A stretch of 64,000 nucleotides of DNA, from NCBI RefSeq assembly GCF_005925325.1, contig NZ_SRMP01000001.1, forward strand, positions 992,001 through 1,056,000, given 5' to 3'. A model generated the notes under the pieces. That model was not told the DNA's origin. It made no database searches and was given only the letters and a program-made list of their open reading frames with translations. The translations under genes were made by a program, and so were the position numbers. The first letter of the stretch is position 1. The number at the start of each line of letters is the position of its first letter. Shown piece by piece: positions 54,364 through 64,000 of the stretch. Origin of the DNA: Pedobacter helvus (GTDB taxonomy: Bacteria; Bacteroidota; Bacteroidia; Sphingobacteriales; Sphingobacteriaceae).

Positions 54364-54543
54364 TTATATAGCTTCGATAGCTATTAAGTGATTAACTTTT
54401 CTAACCATACCGATGATTGCAGCGTTTGCTTCAACCTCAACACTTTGGTTTAATTTAGATAAACCTAAAGCCTTCATGGTTCTCTTTTGGCGCTCGCTTC
54501 TGTCGATAACGCTTTTTACTTGAGTGATTTTAATTTTCGCCAT
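54364..54543 (-). CDS. rpmD: 50S ribosomal protein L30
   Basis: 59 aa, below common ORF cut-offs. ATG 54543: MAKIKITQVKSVIDRSERQK, then MKALGLSKLNQSVEVE and MVRKVNHLIAIEAI. Between rpsE and rplO, as expected. Confidence 0.96.
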   Translation of the reverse strand: MAKIKITQVKSVIDRSERQKRTMKALGLSKLNQSVEVEANAAIIGMVRKVNHLIAIEAI

Positions 54544-54547
54544 GATC

Positions 54548-55066
54548 TTATCCGTTAAAAACTTTGTTTAAATCTACACCGCGAGTTTGAGCTACTGTAT
54601 AAGCGTCACGCATTTTAGTTAACGCATCAACTGTAGCTTTTACCACGTTGTGAGGATTTGATGAACCTTTTGATTTAGCCAATACGTTGTGGATACCAGC
54701 ACTTTCTAGTACAGCACGCATCGCACCACCAGCAATTACTCCAGTACCTACAGCAGCAGGCTTAATTAATACAAAACCTCCAGAATATTTACCGATTTGC
54801 TCGTGAGGCACAGTACCGTTTAACAAAGGAACTTTTACCAAGTTTTTCTTTGCATCGTCTACACCTTTAGCGATAGCCTCAGTAACCTCTTTAGCTTTGC
54901 CTAAACCGTAACCTACAACGCCGTTCTCATCACCTACAACTACGATAGCTGAAAAGCTGAAAGTACGACCACCTTTGGTTACTTTAGCAACACGTTGGAT
55001 GCTCACTAAACGATCTTTTAATTCAATCTCGCTAGTTTTTACTCTTTTTATATTGATAGTTGACAT
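54548..55066 (-). CDS. rpsE: 30S ribosomal protein S5
   Basis: 172 aa. [28 protein letters not shown] and the [10 protein letters not shown] loop, with [14 protein letters not shown] and [14 protein letters not shown] downstream. Decoding-fidelity protein. Confidence 0.98.
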   Translation of the reverse strand: MSTINIKRVKTSEIELKDRLVSIQRVAKVTKGGRTFSFSAIVVVGDENGVVGYGLGKAKEVTEAIAKGVDDAKKNLVKVPLLNGTVPHEQIGKYSGGFVLIKPAAVGTGVIAGGAMRAVLESAGIHNVLAKSKGSSNPHNVVKATVDALTKMRDAYTVAQTRGVDLNKVFNG

Positions 55067-55083
55067 TATCTCTTATTTAATGA

Positions 55084-55437
55084 TTAAAATACTAGACCAC
55101 CTTCGCGGGCACCATCTGCCAACGATTTAACACGTCCATGGTATAAATAACCATTTCTGTCGAAAACAACTTCTTTAACACCTGCTGCAATCGCTTTTTC
55201 AGCAACTAATTTGCCTACTGCAATTGATTGCTCAGATTTGCTTCCCGAAGCATTGAAATCTTTAGATAAAGATGATGCTGCAACTATAGTTTTACCAGTT
55301 TCATCGTTAATGATTTGAGCATAAATCCCTTTATTGCTTCTATAAACTGATAAACGTGGACGGCTCTCAGATCCAGTAAGTCTTTTTCTGATACCTTTTT
55401 TAATACGCTCTCTGCGTGATAATTTTTTTCCTGCCAT
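55084..55437 (-). CDS. rplR: 50S ribosomal protein L18
   Basis: 117 aa. [39 protein letters not shown] and the end [26 protein letters not shown] are standard. Binds 5S rRNA. Confidence 0.98.
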   Translation of the reverse strand: MAGKKLSRRERIKKGIRKRLTGSESRPRLSVYRSNKGIYAQIINDETGKTIVAASSLSKDFNASGSKSEQSIAVGKLVAEKAIAAGVKEVVFDRNGYLYHGRVKSLADGAREGGLVF

Positions 55438-55442
55438 TTTAA

Positions 55443-56000
55443 TTATTTTTTAGAAGCTGATTTACCTGCTTTTCTTCTTAACACTTCACCAACAAACTTG
55501 ATACCTTTACCTTTGTAAGGTTCTGGAGCACGTAACGAACGGATTTTCGCTGCTACCTGACCAATTAATTGTTTGTCGATACTCTCTAAAATGATTTTAG
55601 GAGTTTGACCTTTTTCAGATGTGGTAGTTACTTTAATTTCTGCTGGTAACTGGAACACATAGTGGTGAGAATAACCTAAAACTAAATCTAGCGTATTGCC
55701 TTGGTTGCTAGCACGGTAACCCACACCAACTAATTCTTGCTCTAATTTATAACCTTCTGTAACACCTACAACCATGTTGTTGATCAATGAACGGTATAAA
55801 CCGTGTAAAGCTCTGTGTCTTTTTTGATCTGTTGGGCGAGTTACAGTTAATACACCATCCTCTTGAGAAATAGTGATATCTGCATCTACAGCTTGTACTA
55901 ATTCACCTTTAGGACCTTTTACAGTTACTAAATTATCTTTACCTACTGTAACGGTTACTCCTGCTGGTACGTTAATTGGGGCTTTTCCTATTCTTGACAT
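55443..56000 (-). CDS. rplF: 50S ribosomal protein L6
   Basis: 185 aa, two L6 repeats. [16 protein letters not shown], then [24 protein letters not shown], ending [25 protein letters not shown]. Normal length. Confidence 0.98.
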   Translation of the reverse strand: MSRIGKAPINVPAGVTVTVGKDNLVTVKGPKGELVQAVDADITISQEDGVLTVTRPTDQKRHRALHGLYRSLINNMVVGVTEGYKLEQELVGVGYRASNQGNTLDLVLGYSHHYVFQLPAEIKVTTTSEKGQTPKIILESIDKQLIGQVAAKIRSLRAPEPYKGKGIKFVGEVLRRKAGKSASKK

Positions 56001-56018
56001 TGTACTGATCTCCTTTAA

Positions 56019-56417
56019 TTAATAAACGTGACACAATACCTCACCACCAATATTCAATTTGGCTGCTTCTTTATCAGTCATTACACCTTTAGAAGTAGAT
56101 AAGATTGCGATACCTAAACCATTTAATACTCTTGGCATGTTTTCAACGCCTGCATACTGTCTCAAACCTGGTTTACTAATACGAGTTAACGTACGGATTG
56201 CAGGGATTTTAGAGATAGCGTTATATTTTAACGCAATTTTGATCACTCCTTGAGCAGTTGTGTCTTCAAACTTGTAGTTTGCAATGTAACCTTTGTCAAA
56301 AAGAACTTTAGTAATTTCTTTTTTAAGGTTAGAAGCTGGAATTTCTACAATCCTGTGATTTGCTTTGATAGCATTTCTTAATCTTGTAAGATAATCCGCT
56401 ATTGGATCTGTATTCAT
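56019..56417 (-). CDS. rpsH: 30S ribosomal protein S8
   Basis: 132 aa. TDPIADYLTRLRNAIKANHR at the N-terminus, LTRISKPGLRQYAG, and the end STSKGVMTDKEAAKLNIGGEVLCHVY. Binds 16S helix 21; spc-operon repressor in E. coli, status here unknown. Confidence 0.98.
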   Translation of the reverse strand: MNTDPIADYLTRLRNAIKANHRIVEIPASNLKKEITKVLFDKGYIANYKFEDTTAQGVIKIALKYNAISKIPAIRTLTRISKPGLRQYAGVENMPRVLNGLGIAILSTSKGVMTDKEAAKLNIGGEVLCHVY

Positions 56418-56584
56418 TATTATGAAATTGTGATACTGGTTTCCGTACGCGTCACCCGACTTCCGGACCTAATATCGGTTAATATTCTGTTAAACAGCTT
56501 ATACGCTAATGAGCCATAAGCTGTAAGGGCTGCAAAAATACAACTTACAACTTATAACTCAAAAACTTATATAACTTTTTCTAA
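56418..56584. repeat. rpsN-rpsH spacer with a perfect hairpin and low-complexity repeats
   Basis: ACAGCTTAT (56494-56502) and ATAAGCTGT (56516-56524) form a 9-bp stem with GCT/AGC pairing inside. AACTTACAACTTATAACTC-like units follow to the rpsN stop. It is a 167-base gap in an otherwise tight operon. Confidence 0.55.
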
Positions 56585-56854
56585 TTACCAGCTAGCTTTT
56601 CTAACTCCTGGTATCTTACCATCTAAAGCCATTTCACGGAATGTTACCCTTGAGATACCAAAGGTACGCATGTAACCACGAGGACGACCAGTTAACTTAC
56701 AACGGTTGTGCAAACGCACTGCCGAAGAGTTTTTAGGTAATTTGTCTAATGCTTCGTAATCGCCAGCTGCTTTCAATGCTGCACGTTTCTCAGCATATTT
56801 AGCTACTAATTTTTGGCGTTTAATTTCGCGAGCTTTTACACCTTCTCTTGCCAT
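56585..56854 (-). CDS. rpsN: 30S ribosomal protein S14, zinc-free form
   Basis: 89 aa. [31 protein letters not shown] is conserved, ending IPGVRKASW. The length and single Cys identify the C-minus type, needing no zinc. Its start meets the rplE stop. Confidence 0.98.
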   Translation of the reverse strand: MAREGVKAREIKRQKLVAKYAEKRAALKAAGDYEALDKLPKNSSAVRLHNRCKLTGRPRGYMRTFGISRVTFREMALDGKIPGVRKASW

Positions 56855-57420
56855 TATTCTGCAGTTTTTTGATTTTTAAATGGTAATCCAAATTGTTTTA
56901 AAAGTTCCAATGCTTCAACATCAGTGGTAGCAGTAGTTACGAAAGTAATGTCCATACCTAAAATCTTGTTGATTTTATCGATGTTGATCTCTGGGAAAAT
57001 GATTTGCTCAGTAACACCTAAAGTGTAGTTACCTTTTCCATCAAATCCTTTATCATTGATACCTTTGAAATCACGGATACGAGGCAAAGCTACTGAAATT
57101 AATCTATCTAAGAACTCGAACATGTTGTTATCACGCAAAGTTACTCTTACACCTACTGGCATACCTTTACGTAATTTAAAGTTTGAGATATCTTTTTTAG
57201 ATTTAGCAGCTACAGCTTGTTGACCAGAAATAGTAGATAATTCTAAGATAGAGCTATCGATGATTTTCTTATCAGCTACCGAGTAACGACCAACACCTTG
57301 GTTGATTGAAATTTTCAACAACTTAGGAACTTGCATTACGCTGCTGTATTGGAATTTATCCTTTAGAGCACCAACAATTTCCTCTTTATATTTGCTTTTT
57401 AATCTTGGTACGTATGCCAT
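56854..57420 (-). CDS. rplE: 50S ribosomal protein L5
   Basis: 188 aa. [40 protein letters not shown] and [14 protein letters not shown] are typical. 5S rRNA binding. It shares its first base with the rplX stop. Confidence 0.98.
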   Translation of the reverse strand: MAYVPRLKSKYKEEIVGALKDKFQYSSVMQVPKLLKISINQGVGRYSVADKKIIDSSILELSTISGQQAVAAKSKKDISNFKLRKGMPVGVRVTLRDNNMFEFLDRLISVALPRIRDFKGINDKGFDGKGNYTLGVTEQIIFPEINIDKINKILGMDITFVTTATTDVEALELLKQFGLPFKNQKTAE

Positions 57421-57761
57421 TATTTGATTTCCTCCCCTGAAATTTTAGCAACTCTAACTAATTTTCCGTCGGCGTTTAATTTACGACCAACACGAGTAGT
57501 TTTACCAGATTTTGGATCAACCAACTGTACGTTTGAAATATGAAGAGCAGCCTCTTTTTTAATTATACCACCGTTAGGTGTAGCAGCACTTGGCTTAGTG
57601 TGTTTAGAGATAAGGTTTACACCTTCTACTACCACTCTGTTCTTAGCAACAAGTACTTCTTGTACTTTACCTTGTTGACCTTTTGAGTCGCCAGCGATAA
57701 CCTTTACTAAATCTCCTTTACGGATTTTTAACTTAGCTGGTTTGTTAACTTTGTTTCCCAT
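57420..57761 (-). CDS. rplX: 50S ribosomal protein L24
   Basis: 113 aa with a KOW motif ([21 protein letters not shown]), then [14 protein letters not shown] and [20 protein letters not shown]. Early assembly protein of the 50S. Confidence 0.98.
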   Translation of the reverse strand: MGNKVNKPAKLKIRKGDLVKVIAGDSKGQQGKVQEVLVAKNRVVVEGVNLISKHTKPSAATPNGGIIKKEAALHISNVQLVDPKSGKTTRVGRKLNADGKLVRVAKISGEEIK

Positions 57762-57762
57762 T

Positions 57763-58131
57763 TTATAATACCTCCGGTGCTAATGATACAATCTTCATGA
57801 ATTGTTTTTCACGCAGTTCTCTCGCTACCGGGCCAAAGATACGTGTACCGCGTGGCTCGTCTTGAGCATTTAATAATACTGCTGCATTGTCGTCAAAACG
57901 GATATAAGAACCATCTTTACGACGGATTTCTTTTTTAGTTCTAACTACTACTGCTTTAGAAACAGTACCTTTTTTGATATTGCCTGAAGGCAAAGCACTT
58001 TTAACTGTTACTACAATTTTATCGCCAATTGATGCATAACGTTTACCAGTACCACCAAGTACACGGATAACCAATACTTGTTTTGCGCCGCTATTATCGG
58101 CTACGTTTAATCTTGATTCCTGTTGTACCAT
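57763..58131 (-). CDS. rplN: 50S ribosomal protein L14
   Basis: 122 aa. [26 protein letters not shown] and [28 protein letters not shown] are the standard ends. Starts two bases from the rpsQ stop. Confidence 0.98.
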   Translation of the reverse strand: MVQQESRLNVADNSGAKQVLVIRVLGGTGKRYASIGDKIVVTVKSALPSGNIKKGTVSKAVVVRTKKEIRRKDGSYIRFDDNAAVLLNAQDEPRGTRIFGPVARELREKQFMKIVSLAPEVL

Positions 58132-58132
58132 C

Positions 58133-58387
58133 TTATTTAGCTTTTTCTAAAATTTGTACCAATCTCCAGTTCTTGTTTTTACTCAATGGACGAGTTTCCA
58201 TGATTTCTACAGTATCACCGATACCGCACTCGTTTTTCTCGTCATGAGCCATAAATTTGGTAGTTGTTTTAACGAACTTACCATAGATTGGGTGCTTCAC
58301 TTTACGCTCCACCGCAACTACAACAGATTTATCCATTTTGTTGCTTACTACCAACCCGATTCTTGTTTTTCTTAAATTTCTTTCCAT
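58133..58387 (-). CDS. rpsQ: 30S ribosomal protein S17
   Basis: 84 aa OB-fold. [30 protein letters not shown] and [20 protein letters not shown] identify it. Primary 16S binder. Confidence 0.98.
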   Translation of the reverse strand: MERNLRKTRIGLVVSNKMDKSVVVAVERKVKHPIYGKFVKTTTKFMAHDEKNECGIGDTVEIMETRPLSKNKNWRLVQILEKAK

Positions 58388-58399
58388 TGGGCTCTAAAA

Positions 58400-58612
58400 T
58401 TATTTAGTTTCTGTAGCTACTGCCGCTTTTTTAACAGCAGACAATTCAGTGTTTAAACGGGCTATTGTTTTTCTAGCCGTAGTAATACGGTTAGGATTTT
58501 CGATAGCCGAAATTGTATGCGCAAATTTCAACTTTACTAAGTTTTGTTTTTCTTCCGCAATCTTAGCTACTAATTCTTCTTGAGAAAGCCCTTTGATTTC
58601 TGAGTTTTTCAT
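58400..58612 (-). CDS. rpmC: 50S ribosomal protein L29
   Basis: 70 aa helical hairpin. EIKGLSQEELVAKIAEEKQNLVKLKFAH, then NPNRITTARKTIARLNTEL. Near the tunnel exit. Confidence 0.97.
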   Translation of the reverse strand: MKNSEIKGLSQEELVAKIAEEKQNLVKLKFAHTISAIENPNRITTARKTIARLNTELSAVKKAAVATETK

Positions 58613-58686
58613 TTTACTTATTTTAATGCAGTGGGTCTAGCGGTTATAATAACAAGTTACTTACAACATTGATCCCACTTGGCTTT

Positions 58687-59109
58687 TTATGCTTCTACGT
58701 AATCTCTACGTACTACAAATTTTGTTTGAACAGGTAATTTCTGTGCTGCAAGTCTTAAAGCTTCTTTAGCAATTTCCATTGGTACACCTTCTGCTTCGAA
58801 AAGGATACGACCTGGTCTTACTACTGCTACCCAATACTCAGGAGCACCCTTACCTTTACCCATACGTACCTCAGCTGGCTTTTTAGTTACCGGTTTATCC
58901 GGGAAAATTCTAATCCAAACCTGACCTTCACGTTTCATGTAACGAGTTACTGCGATACGGGCTGCTTCTATCTGACGACTTGTGATCCAAGTTGCCTCTA
59001 GAGATTTAATCCCGAAAGATCCGAATGATAATTCAGCACCACGAGTTGCTAAACCTTTCATTCTGCCTTTTTGCATCTTTCTGAACTTCGTTCTTTTTGG
59101 CTGTAACAT
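58687..59109 (-). CDS. rplP: 50S ribosomal protein L16
   Basis: 140 aa. [56 protein letters not shown] (in part) and [23 protein letters not shown] identify it. Lies near the A-site. A 74-base spacer precedes rpmC. Confidence 0.98.
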   Translation of the reverse strand: MLQPKRTKFRKMQKGRMKGLATRGAELSFGSFGIKSLEATWITSRQIEAARIAVTRYMKREGQVWIRIFPDKPVTKKPAEVRMGKGKGAPEYWVAVVRPGRILFEAEGVPMEIAKEALRLAAQKLPVQTKFVVRRDYVEA

Positions 59110-59143
59110 TTTATTTTAATATTATCGTTAAACGATCTGTTGA

Positions 59144-59980
59144 CTATTTGCGTGGGCCTCTGTTAGCACCACCACCTCTGTTATCTCTTCCGCCTTGGCC
59201 ACCTGGACGATTTCCGCCACCGCGTTTATCGTTTCTTCTGTCGCCACCGCCTCTGTTATCTCTTCCGCCATCGCGACCGCCGAAGTTACCTTCTGGTCTG
59301 CCACCTTTACCTGGTGCATTGTTTGCTGCGCCGATGTTTGGAGAAAGATCACGTTTGCCATAAACTTCACCTTTACAGATCCATACTTTGATACCGATTT
59401 TACCATAAGTAGTCAAAGCTTCTGCTAAAGCGTAGTCAATGTCAGCACGGAAAGTATGCAAAGGAATTCTTCCTTCTTTATACTGCTCGCTACGAGCCAT
59501 CTCAGCACCACCTAAACGACCTGAAGTCATAATTTTGATGCCTTCTGCACCCATACGCATTGTTGAGGCGATAGATGATTTCATAGCTCTACGGAACGAG
59601 ATTCTAGCTTCTAGTTGTTTTGCAACACCTTCTGCTACTAGTTGTGCATCTAATTCAGGGCGTTTAATTTCAAAGATGTTAATTTGAATTTCCTTTTTAG
59701 TCAATTTCTTTAACTCTTCTTTGATTTTATCAACCTCTTGTCCTGCTTTACCGATTACAATTCCTGGACGTGCTGTGTGGATAGTAACAGTGATGCGTTT
59801 CAATGTACGCTCAATTACTACTTTAGAAACACCGCCTTTTGCAATACGAGCTGAAAGGTATTTTCTGATTTTTTCGTCTTCAACTAATTTATCAGCATAG
59901 TTGTTGCCTCCGAACCAATTAGAATCCCATCCTCTGATGATCCCTAATCTGGCGCCTATTGGATTTGCTTTTTGTCCCAT
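59144..59980 (-). CDS. rpsC: 30S ribosomal protein S3 with an RGG-like C-terminal tail
   Basis: 278 aa. The core (about 1-214) has [22 protein letters not shown], the KH domain [19 protein letters not shown] and the C-terminal [19 protein letters not shown]. Residues about 215-278 form a Gly/Arg/Asp/Asn-rich tail with repeated GGRDNRGGG units, absent from most bacterial S3. The tail may add RNA contacts at the mRNA entry site. Confidence 0.96.
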   Translation of the reverse strand: MGQKANPIGARLGIIRGWDSNWFGGNNYADKLVEDEKIRKYLSARIAKGGVSKVVIERTLKRITVTIHTARPGIVIGKAGQEVDKIKEELKKLTKKEIQINIFEIKRPELDAQLVAEGVAKQLEARISFRRAMKSSIASTMRMGAEGIKIMTSGRLGGAEMARSEQYKEGRIPLHTFRADIDYALAEALTTYGKIGIKVWICKGEVYGKRDLSPNIGAANNAPGKGGRPEGNFGGRDGGRDNRGGGDRRNDKRGGGNRPGGQGGRDNRGGGANRGPRK

Positions 59981-59985
59981 TTCTG

Positions 59986-60348
59986 TTAATTAGTTTTAGA
60001 TTCAACGTTTATACTATCTACTACTATAGTTACGTGATTCGAACGTTTACGAATTCTGTAACCACGACCTTGAGGTGCTGGTCTTAATCTTTTTAACTGA
60101 CGACCACCGCCAACCATAATCGACTTAACGACTAATTGACTTTCTTCAGGGCGAGAACCACTGTTTTTTTGCTCCCAGTTATTGATGGCTGACAATAAAA
60201 GTTTCTCAACTCTTTCAGCGGCATCTTTATTAGTGAACTTCAAAATGTGTAATGCTTTCTCAACACGCTCACCTCTGATAAGATCCACAACTAAACGCAT
60301 CTTACGCGGTGAAGTTGGGCAATTGTTTAATTTCGCTACTGCTTCCAT
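59986..60348 (-). CDS. rplV: 50S ribosomal protein L22
   Basis: 120 aa. [22 protein letters not shown] and the beta-hairpin region [24 protein letters not shown] are typical. Lines the exit tunnel. Confidence 0.98.
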   Translation of the reverse strand: MEAVAKLNNCPTSPRKMRLVVDLIRGERVEKALHILKFTNKDAAERVEKLLLSAINNWEQKNSGSRPEESQLVVKSIMVGGGRQLKRLRPAPQGRGYRIRKRSNHVTIVVDSINVESKTN

Positions 60349-60355
60349 CTTTTAA

Positions 60356-60622
60356 TTATTTTTTCTTTTCAGAGTGGCCTCTAAAGGTTCTAGTTGGAGC
60401 GAACTCCCCTAATTTGTGGCCAACCATGTTTTCTGTTACGTATACTGGTATAAATTTATTGCCGTTGTGTACAGCAAATGTGTGACCAACGAAATCTGGT
60501 GAGATCATTGATCTACGAGACCAAGTTTTGATTACAGTCCTTTTGCCTGAATCATTCATAGAGTTTACTTTCTTCTCTACGTTATGGTCAATATAAGGTC
60601 CTTTTTTAATTGAACGAGCCAT
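60356..60622 (-). CDS. rpsS: 30S ribosomal protein S19
   Basis: 88 aa. [40 protein letters not shown] and [16 protein letters not shown] are diagnostic. Its start touches the rplB stop. Confidence 0.98.
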   Translation of the reverse strand: MARSIKKGPYIDHNVEKKVNSMNDSGKRTVIKTWSRRSMISPDFVGHTFAVHNGNKFIPVYVTENMVGHKLGEFAPTRTFRGHSEKKK

Positions 60623-61446
60623 TATTTCTTCCTTTTCTCTATGATGAAACGATTTGAGTATTTTTTAAGTGAACGAGTTTTGTAGCCTTTAGCTAAAACG
60701 CCGTTTCTTGAACGAGGGTGACCACCTGATGATCTACCTTCACCACCACCCATTGGGTGATCTACCGGGTTCATCGCTACCGGACGTGTACGAGGACGAC
60801 GACCAACCCAACGACTACGACCTGCTTTACCCAATACTTCATTTGCATGATCAGAGTTAGAAACTGTACCAATAGTGGCTAAACAAGTAACTAAGATAGA
60901 TCTTACCTCACCTGAAGGTAACTTGATAGTAGCATATTTACCGTCTCTCGCAGCTAATTGTGCGTAAGAACCAGCACTACGTGCCAACTGAGCACCTTTA
61001 CCAGGGTGAAGCTCTAAATTGTGGATAATAGAACCTAGAGGGATGTTAGCTAATTTCAAAGTATTACCTACCTCTGGAGTAGCTTTATCACCCGAAAGCA
61101 ATGTTTGTCCAACTTGCAATCCTTCTGGAGCAATGATATAACGCTTCTCACCATCTGCATAGTTTAACAATGCGATACGTGCTGTACGGTTCGGATCGTA
61201 CTCAATTGAAGCCACAACAGCAGGAATATCAAACTTATCACGTTTAAAATCAATTAAACGGTAAGATTTTTTGTGACCACCACCAATGTAGCGCATAGTC
61301 ATCTTTCCTGTATTGTTACGACCTCCCGATTTCTTAGAAGATACAACCAATGATTTTTCGGGCTTGGTTGCTGTAATCTCCGTAAAACTAGCACCAACTC
61401 TAAAGCGGGTACCCGGAGTAACTGGTTTAAATTTTCTTAAGCCCAT
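60622..61446 (-). CDS. rplB: 50S ribosomal protein L2
   Basis: 274 aa. [29 protein letters not shown] and the peptidyl-transferase-near [24 protein letters not shown], with His in MNPVDHP, are conserved. Normal length. Confidence 0.98.
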   Translation of the reverse strand: MGLRKFKPVTPGTRFRVGASFTEITATKPEKSLVVSSKKSGGRNNTGKMTMRYIGGGHKKSYRLIDFKRDKFDIPAVVASIEYDPNRTARIALLNYADGEKRYIIAPEGLQVGQTLLSGDKATPEVGNTLKLANIPLGSIIHNLELHPGKGAQLARSAGSYAQLAARDGKYATIKLPSGEVRSILVTCLATIGTVSNSDHANEVLGKAGRSRWVGRRPRTRPVAMNPVDHPMGGGEGRSSGGHPRSRNGVLAKGYKTRSLKKYSNRFIIEKRKK

Positions 61447-61471
61447 AGTTATAAATTATTCAATTTTGATA

Positions 61472-61762
61472 TTAAATATTCGCGTAATAATCTATTGTTT
61501 CGCCATCTTTCAATGTCACAATAGCTTTTTTGTATTTAGGGCTACGGCCAGTTACTAAACCTGCTTTAGTATTTCTAGACTTTGCCTTACCTTGAACAAC
61601 CATTGTGTTTAACGCAACGATGTTAACACCGTACATTTGCTCAATAGCTGATTTAATCTGCAACTTATTAGCTCTGTGATCTACTCTGAAAGTAAAACGG
61701 TTAGACTTTTCAGTTAATGCAGATGCTTTTTCGGTTAAAATTGGTCTTTGTAAGATTTCCAT
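61472..61762 (-). CDS. rplW: 50S ribosomal protein L23
   Basis: 96 aa from ATG 61762 (MEILQRPILTEKASALTEK); the longer frame begins at a TTG inside rplD. ANKLQIKSAIEQMYGVNIVALNT follows. The start lies one base after the rplD stop. Confidence 0.97.
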   Translation of the reverse strand: MEILQRPILTEKASALTEKSNRFTFRVDHRANKLQIKSAIEQMYGVNIVALNTMVVQGKAKSRNTKAGLVTGRSPKYKKAIVTLKDGETIDYYANI

Positions 61763-61763
61763 A

Positions 61764-62393
61764 TTACTTGGCAAATGCCTCCTCCAATGTTTTAAGCGAA
61801 TTAGCAGTTAACAAAAGTTTACCAGCGTTTAATACGTCATAAGTATTTAAGTCGCTTGCGGTAATTACTTTAGCTTTCTGGATATTTCTGCTTGATAAAT
61901 AAATATTGTTGTTTTGCTCTGGTAACACTAACAAGGTTTTTTCACCTGATAAGTTTAATGCGTTTACCAAATTGATATAGTTTTTAGTTTTGATGCTATC
62001 AAAATTGAAATCTTCTAAAACTACAATGCTGTTATCTTGCGCTTTATAAGCTAAAGCTGATTTACGAGCTAATGATTTTAGTTTTTTGTTCAATTTAAAA
62101 CTATAGTCTCTAGGTTGAGGACCAAAAACACGACCACCACCATTGAATAATGGAGATTTAATGCTTCCGGCACGTGCACCACCAGTACCTTTTTGTTTGT
62201 ATAATTTACGGGTAGAACCAGCAATTTCGTTACGTTGCTTAGATTTGTGAGTACCTTGACGTTGGTTAGCCAAATACTGTTTTACATCTAAATAAATCGC
62301 GTGGTCGTTTGGAGTTACACCAAATACCGACTCAGGAAGTTGCACCTTGGCACCTGTCTCTTTTCCTGAAATGTTTACTACTTTAACTTCCAT
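61764..62393 (-). CDS. rplD: 50S ribosomal protein L4
   Basis: 209 aa. [26 protein letters not shown] and [31 protein letters not shown] (in part) identify it. In E. coli L4 represses the S10 operon; the leader at 63017-63093 could be a target, but this is not shown. Confidence 0.98.
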   Translation of the reverse strand: MEVKVVNISGKETGAKVQLPESVFGVTPNDHAIYLDVKQYLANQRQGTHKSKQRNEIAGSTRKLYKQKGTGGARAGSIKSPLFNGGGRVFGPQPRDYSFKLNKKLKSLARKSALAYKAQDNSIVVLEDFNFDSIKTKNYINLVNALNLSGEKTLLVLPEQNNNIYLSSRNIQKAKVITASDLNTYDVLNAGKLLLTANSLKTLEEAFAK

Positions 62394-62398
62394 CTTGC

Positions 62399-63016
62399 TT
62401 ACTTATCTAAGATTACGTAAGAACCTTTAGCTCCTGGTACGGAACCACTAACTACTACTAGGTTTTGCTCAGCGTAAACTTTCAACACTTGTAAGTTTTG
62501 AACTTTCACTCTATCACCACCTGTTCTACCTGCCATGCGCATTCCTTTGAATACACGCGAAGGCCACGAAGACGCTCCTAATGATCCTGGTGCACGCATC
62601 CTGTTGTGCTGACCGTGAGTTTGACCACCCACACCACCAAAACCGTGACGTTTTACCACACCTTGGAAACCTTTACCCTTAGAAGTTCCCACAACATCAA
62701 CATAGTCACCTTCAGCGAAGATGTCTACTGTAACTGTGTCGCCCAAGCTTAAAGTTGCTTCAAACTCGCCGAACTCTACCAATTTACGTTTTGGAGTTGT
62801 GTTTGCTTTAGCGTAATGGCCTTTCAATGGCTGCGTTACGTTTTTTTCTTTAGCTTCATCATATCCTAGCTGAATAGATGAATAACCGTCTTTTTCTTCG
62901 GTCTTAACTTGTGTTACCACACAAGGCCCAGCTTCGATTACAGTACAAGGAATGTTTCTTCCTTCTGCATCGAAAATACTGGTCATTCCTACTTTTTTTC
63001 CAATAATTCCTGACAT
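62399..63016 (-). CDS. rplC: 50S ribosomal protein L3
   Basis: 205 aa from ATG 63016 ([15 protein letters not shown]); the upstream in-frame extension is leader sequence. [21 protein letters not shown] and [22 protein letters not shown] surround the glutamine-methylation site of the family. It is the first gene of the array; rpsJ, usually just upstream, is not here. Confidence 0.97.
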   Translation of the reverse strand: MSGIIGKKVGMTSIFDAEGRNIPCTVIEAGPCVVTQVKTEEKDGYSSIQLGYDEAKEKNVTQPLKGHYAKANTTPKRKLVEFGEFEATLSLGDTVTVDIFAEGDYVDVVGTSKGKGFQGVVKRHGFGGVGGQTHGQHNRMRAPGSLGASSWPSRVFKGMRMAGRTGGDRVKVQNLQVLKVYAEQNLVVVSGSVPGAKGSYVILDK

Positions 63017-63124
63017 TTCTTTAATTAAGTTAACACCCATCGAAGCAGTAGGGCTTCGTTCAAGGTGGATATACAATCCCCGTTAAGGGACGGCAAAGAT
63101 AGACAAGAATTATTAATTTTCAAA
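63017..63124 (-). promoter_or_regulatory. Promoter and structured leader of the ribosomal array
   Basis: On the minus strand TTTG (63121-63124), 19 bases, TATCTTTG (63094-63101): a perfect promoter with a predicted start near 63087. The leader of about 70 bases has CCC-TTAAC-GGG and CGAAGC-CCTACT-GCTTCG (63041-63058) hairpins before the rplC ATG, a possible ribosomal-protein feedback site. Confidence 0.75.
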
Positions 63125-63385
63125 TAGTTAGCTAAAAAATTTTTAAGGTTTTATCAACAACTATCAACCGCCGAAAGAAGCTGTTAGATTTTAAGGATCC
63201 AAAAAACTCATTAAAATCGCAACAAACTGAATAATAAGAGATTATATTTTTAGAAATTTTTATTGAAAAGCAGTTACAGAAGCACTATTAAAATCCAGCC
63301 CCTCTTTTCGCTTTACTTCCCCAAGCTACGCTTTGGCTCGTGCTCGCTACAATAGGGTTTATTTAACACAGGCTCGCACACCAAA
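63125..63385. other. Rest of the non-coding gap between rplC and the DUF1634 gene
   Basis: AT-rich with a GC-richer patch near 63300-63360 containing AGCTACGCTTTGGCT. GCACAC/GTGTGC forms a hairpin over the stop of the DUF1634 gene. No rpsJ, tRNA or other gene is present. Confidence 0.55.
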
Positions 63386-63775
63386 CTAGTGTGCAAAACC
63401 TCCACTTAAGCTTGCCATGATAATAGCTAGAACGATCAAACCGATCAATACATAAAGGTAATCTTTTTCTAAGAAGAAACTTACTACCGCCATCAACACC
63501 CTGGCAATTGGAGTAAAAATGAGCATCAACAAACCAAACTGCACAATAGCAGCACCTTTAAACGTGAGCACTTCAGAAAAGATAGTCGCAACGGTTTTTA
63601 GTGAAACCTTATTGAAATCAAATGCTGCATAATCTATTTTCTCTGCAGAATGGTCGAAGAGATAGATGATGCCGCCAATAATTACAATACCCATAGAGAT
63701 ATACACACCCGCCCTAAGCAGATTACCCACTAAACTCTGAATATCTTTATCGTTTATGTTTTTAGCTTGCTCCAT
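63386..63775 (-). CDS. DUF1634 membrane protein
   Basis: 129 aa with three membrane helices: VYISMGIVIIGGIIYLF, GAAIVQFGLLMLIFTPIARVLMAVVSFF and YVLIGLIVLAIIMASLSGG. The family commonly follows a TauE/SafE transporter, and here its start shares a base with that gene's stop. Probably an accessory subunit; function unknown. Confidence 0.85.
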   Translation of the reverse strand: MEQAKNINDKDIQSLVGNLLRAGVYISMGIVIIGGIIYLFDHSAEKIDYAAFDFNKVSLKTVATIFSEVLTFKGAAIVQFGLLMLIFTPIARVLMAVVSFFLEKDYLYVLIGLIVLAIIMASLSGGFAH

Positions 63776-64000
63776 TAGAAACCTCCCGTCAATCCTTTAT
63801 AAATCATTTGCACCGCCAAAATGGTTACCACCACAGCGAATACTATTTTCAACTTATCTGTCTTAGCTTTTACCAAAACTTTAGCACCAACGGTTGCACC
63901 AATCAATACCCCGATACAAACTGGCATGGCAATTCCCGGATCTATTTGTCCGCGGTGTAAATAAACCACTGCACTAGCAGCAGCCGTAACACCCATCATG
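63775..64000 (-). CDS. TauE/SafE-family sulfite exporter-like permease (truncated by window edge)
   Basis: The last 74 residues are visible: AASAVVYLHRGQIDPGIAMPVCIGVLIGATVGAKVLVKAK (in part) and the final helix IVFAVVVTILAVQMIYKG. This is the C-terminal half repeat of TauE/SafE anion permeases. The 5' part lies beyond the window. Substrate unknown; paired with DUF1634. Confidence 0.82.
   Translation of the reverse strand, partial: MMGVTAAASAVVYLHRGQIDPGIAMPVCIGVLIGATVGAKVLVKAKTDKLKIVFAVVVTILAVQMIYKGLTGGF

Noticed and set aside
59097..59406. Open frames of Pro/Leu-rich or Val/Thr-rich composition over the S3 tail
   Set aside because: Other-frame readings of the Gly/Arg-rich S3 tail and the rplP-rpsC junction.
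1..64000. tRNA, rRNA, tmRNA or known riboswitch
   Set aside because: No cloverleaf-like GTTCGANNC arm with matching acceptor stem, rRNA stretch or familiar riboswitch core was found in the gaps by eye; a covariance search would be decisive.

Overview
The window is a gene-dense chromosomal segment from a Bacteroidota bacterium, most likely Sphingobacteriaceae (Pedobacter-like). By eye it is about 40% GC. The reasons are: protein families and gene order typical of the phylum (parA-parB-DUF5683-dapB-lepB; the S10-spc-alpha block with map, infA and rpmJ inside it); Bacteroidota-type promoters (TTTG, 19 bases, TAnnTTTG) upstream of several genes; few Shine-Dalgarno sequences; and many short palindromic or low-complexity intergenic repeats. 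No prophage, IS element, CRISPR array, rRNA or tRNA was recognised.

Layout. 1-5860: end of a branched-chain amino acid operon on + (leuD partial, a twin ABC ATPase, leuB, leuA, ilvA), closed by a clear terminator. 6357-13329: a small lipoprotein, an orphan ABC ATPase, an outer-membrane barrel, an ECF sigma factor with a membrane partner, DoxX and YegP proteins, and a MuiA/DUF4139 protein. 13481-17840: the parA-parB-DUF5683-dapB-lepB operon on -. 18018-26741: a flavin reductase, a DUF2891 protein, a possible cobalamin-binding-protein lobe, a peptide-type lipoprotein SBP, a Cys-rich mini-protein, nrdB-nrdA and an RlpA-like protein. 26899-27978: rpsF-rpsR-rplI. 28103-35375: envelope proteins, an AraC regulator, dnaX, ferritin and small unknown proteins. 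35428-47658: a large FAD/Fe-S oxidoreductase, a HerA-like ATPase, a sugar nucleotidyltransferase plus kinase pair, dnaK, a methyltransferase, peptidase E and a GNAT acetyltransferase. 47773-63016: one long ribosomal protein array on - from rplC to rplQ, with secY, map, infA and rpoA. 63386-64000: DUF1634 and TauE/SafE membrane proteins, the latter cut by the window edge.

Most of the window is housekeeping. I see no convincing new multi-gene system. The strongest unusual signals are local: a run of ten A in dnaX where a slip in either direction meets a stop within a few codons, exactly at the end of the clamp-loader core (a candidate tau/gamma switch); a ten-copy 7-bp tandem repeat 7 bases upstream of a small acidic gene; a perfect terminator-like hairpin inside the spc operon; a nested hairpin between rpmJ and rpsM; and sigma-54-like promoter sequences before dnaK and a lipoprotein gene.

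Where the listed start differs from the longest open frame, an in-frame ATG was chosen from family alignment, signal-peptide position or promoter overlap; each case is noted. Functions are inferred from recognised motifs and family knowledge only; no database search was possible.
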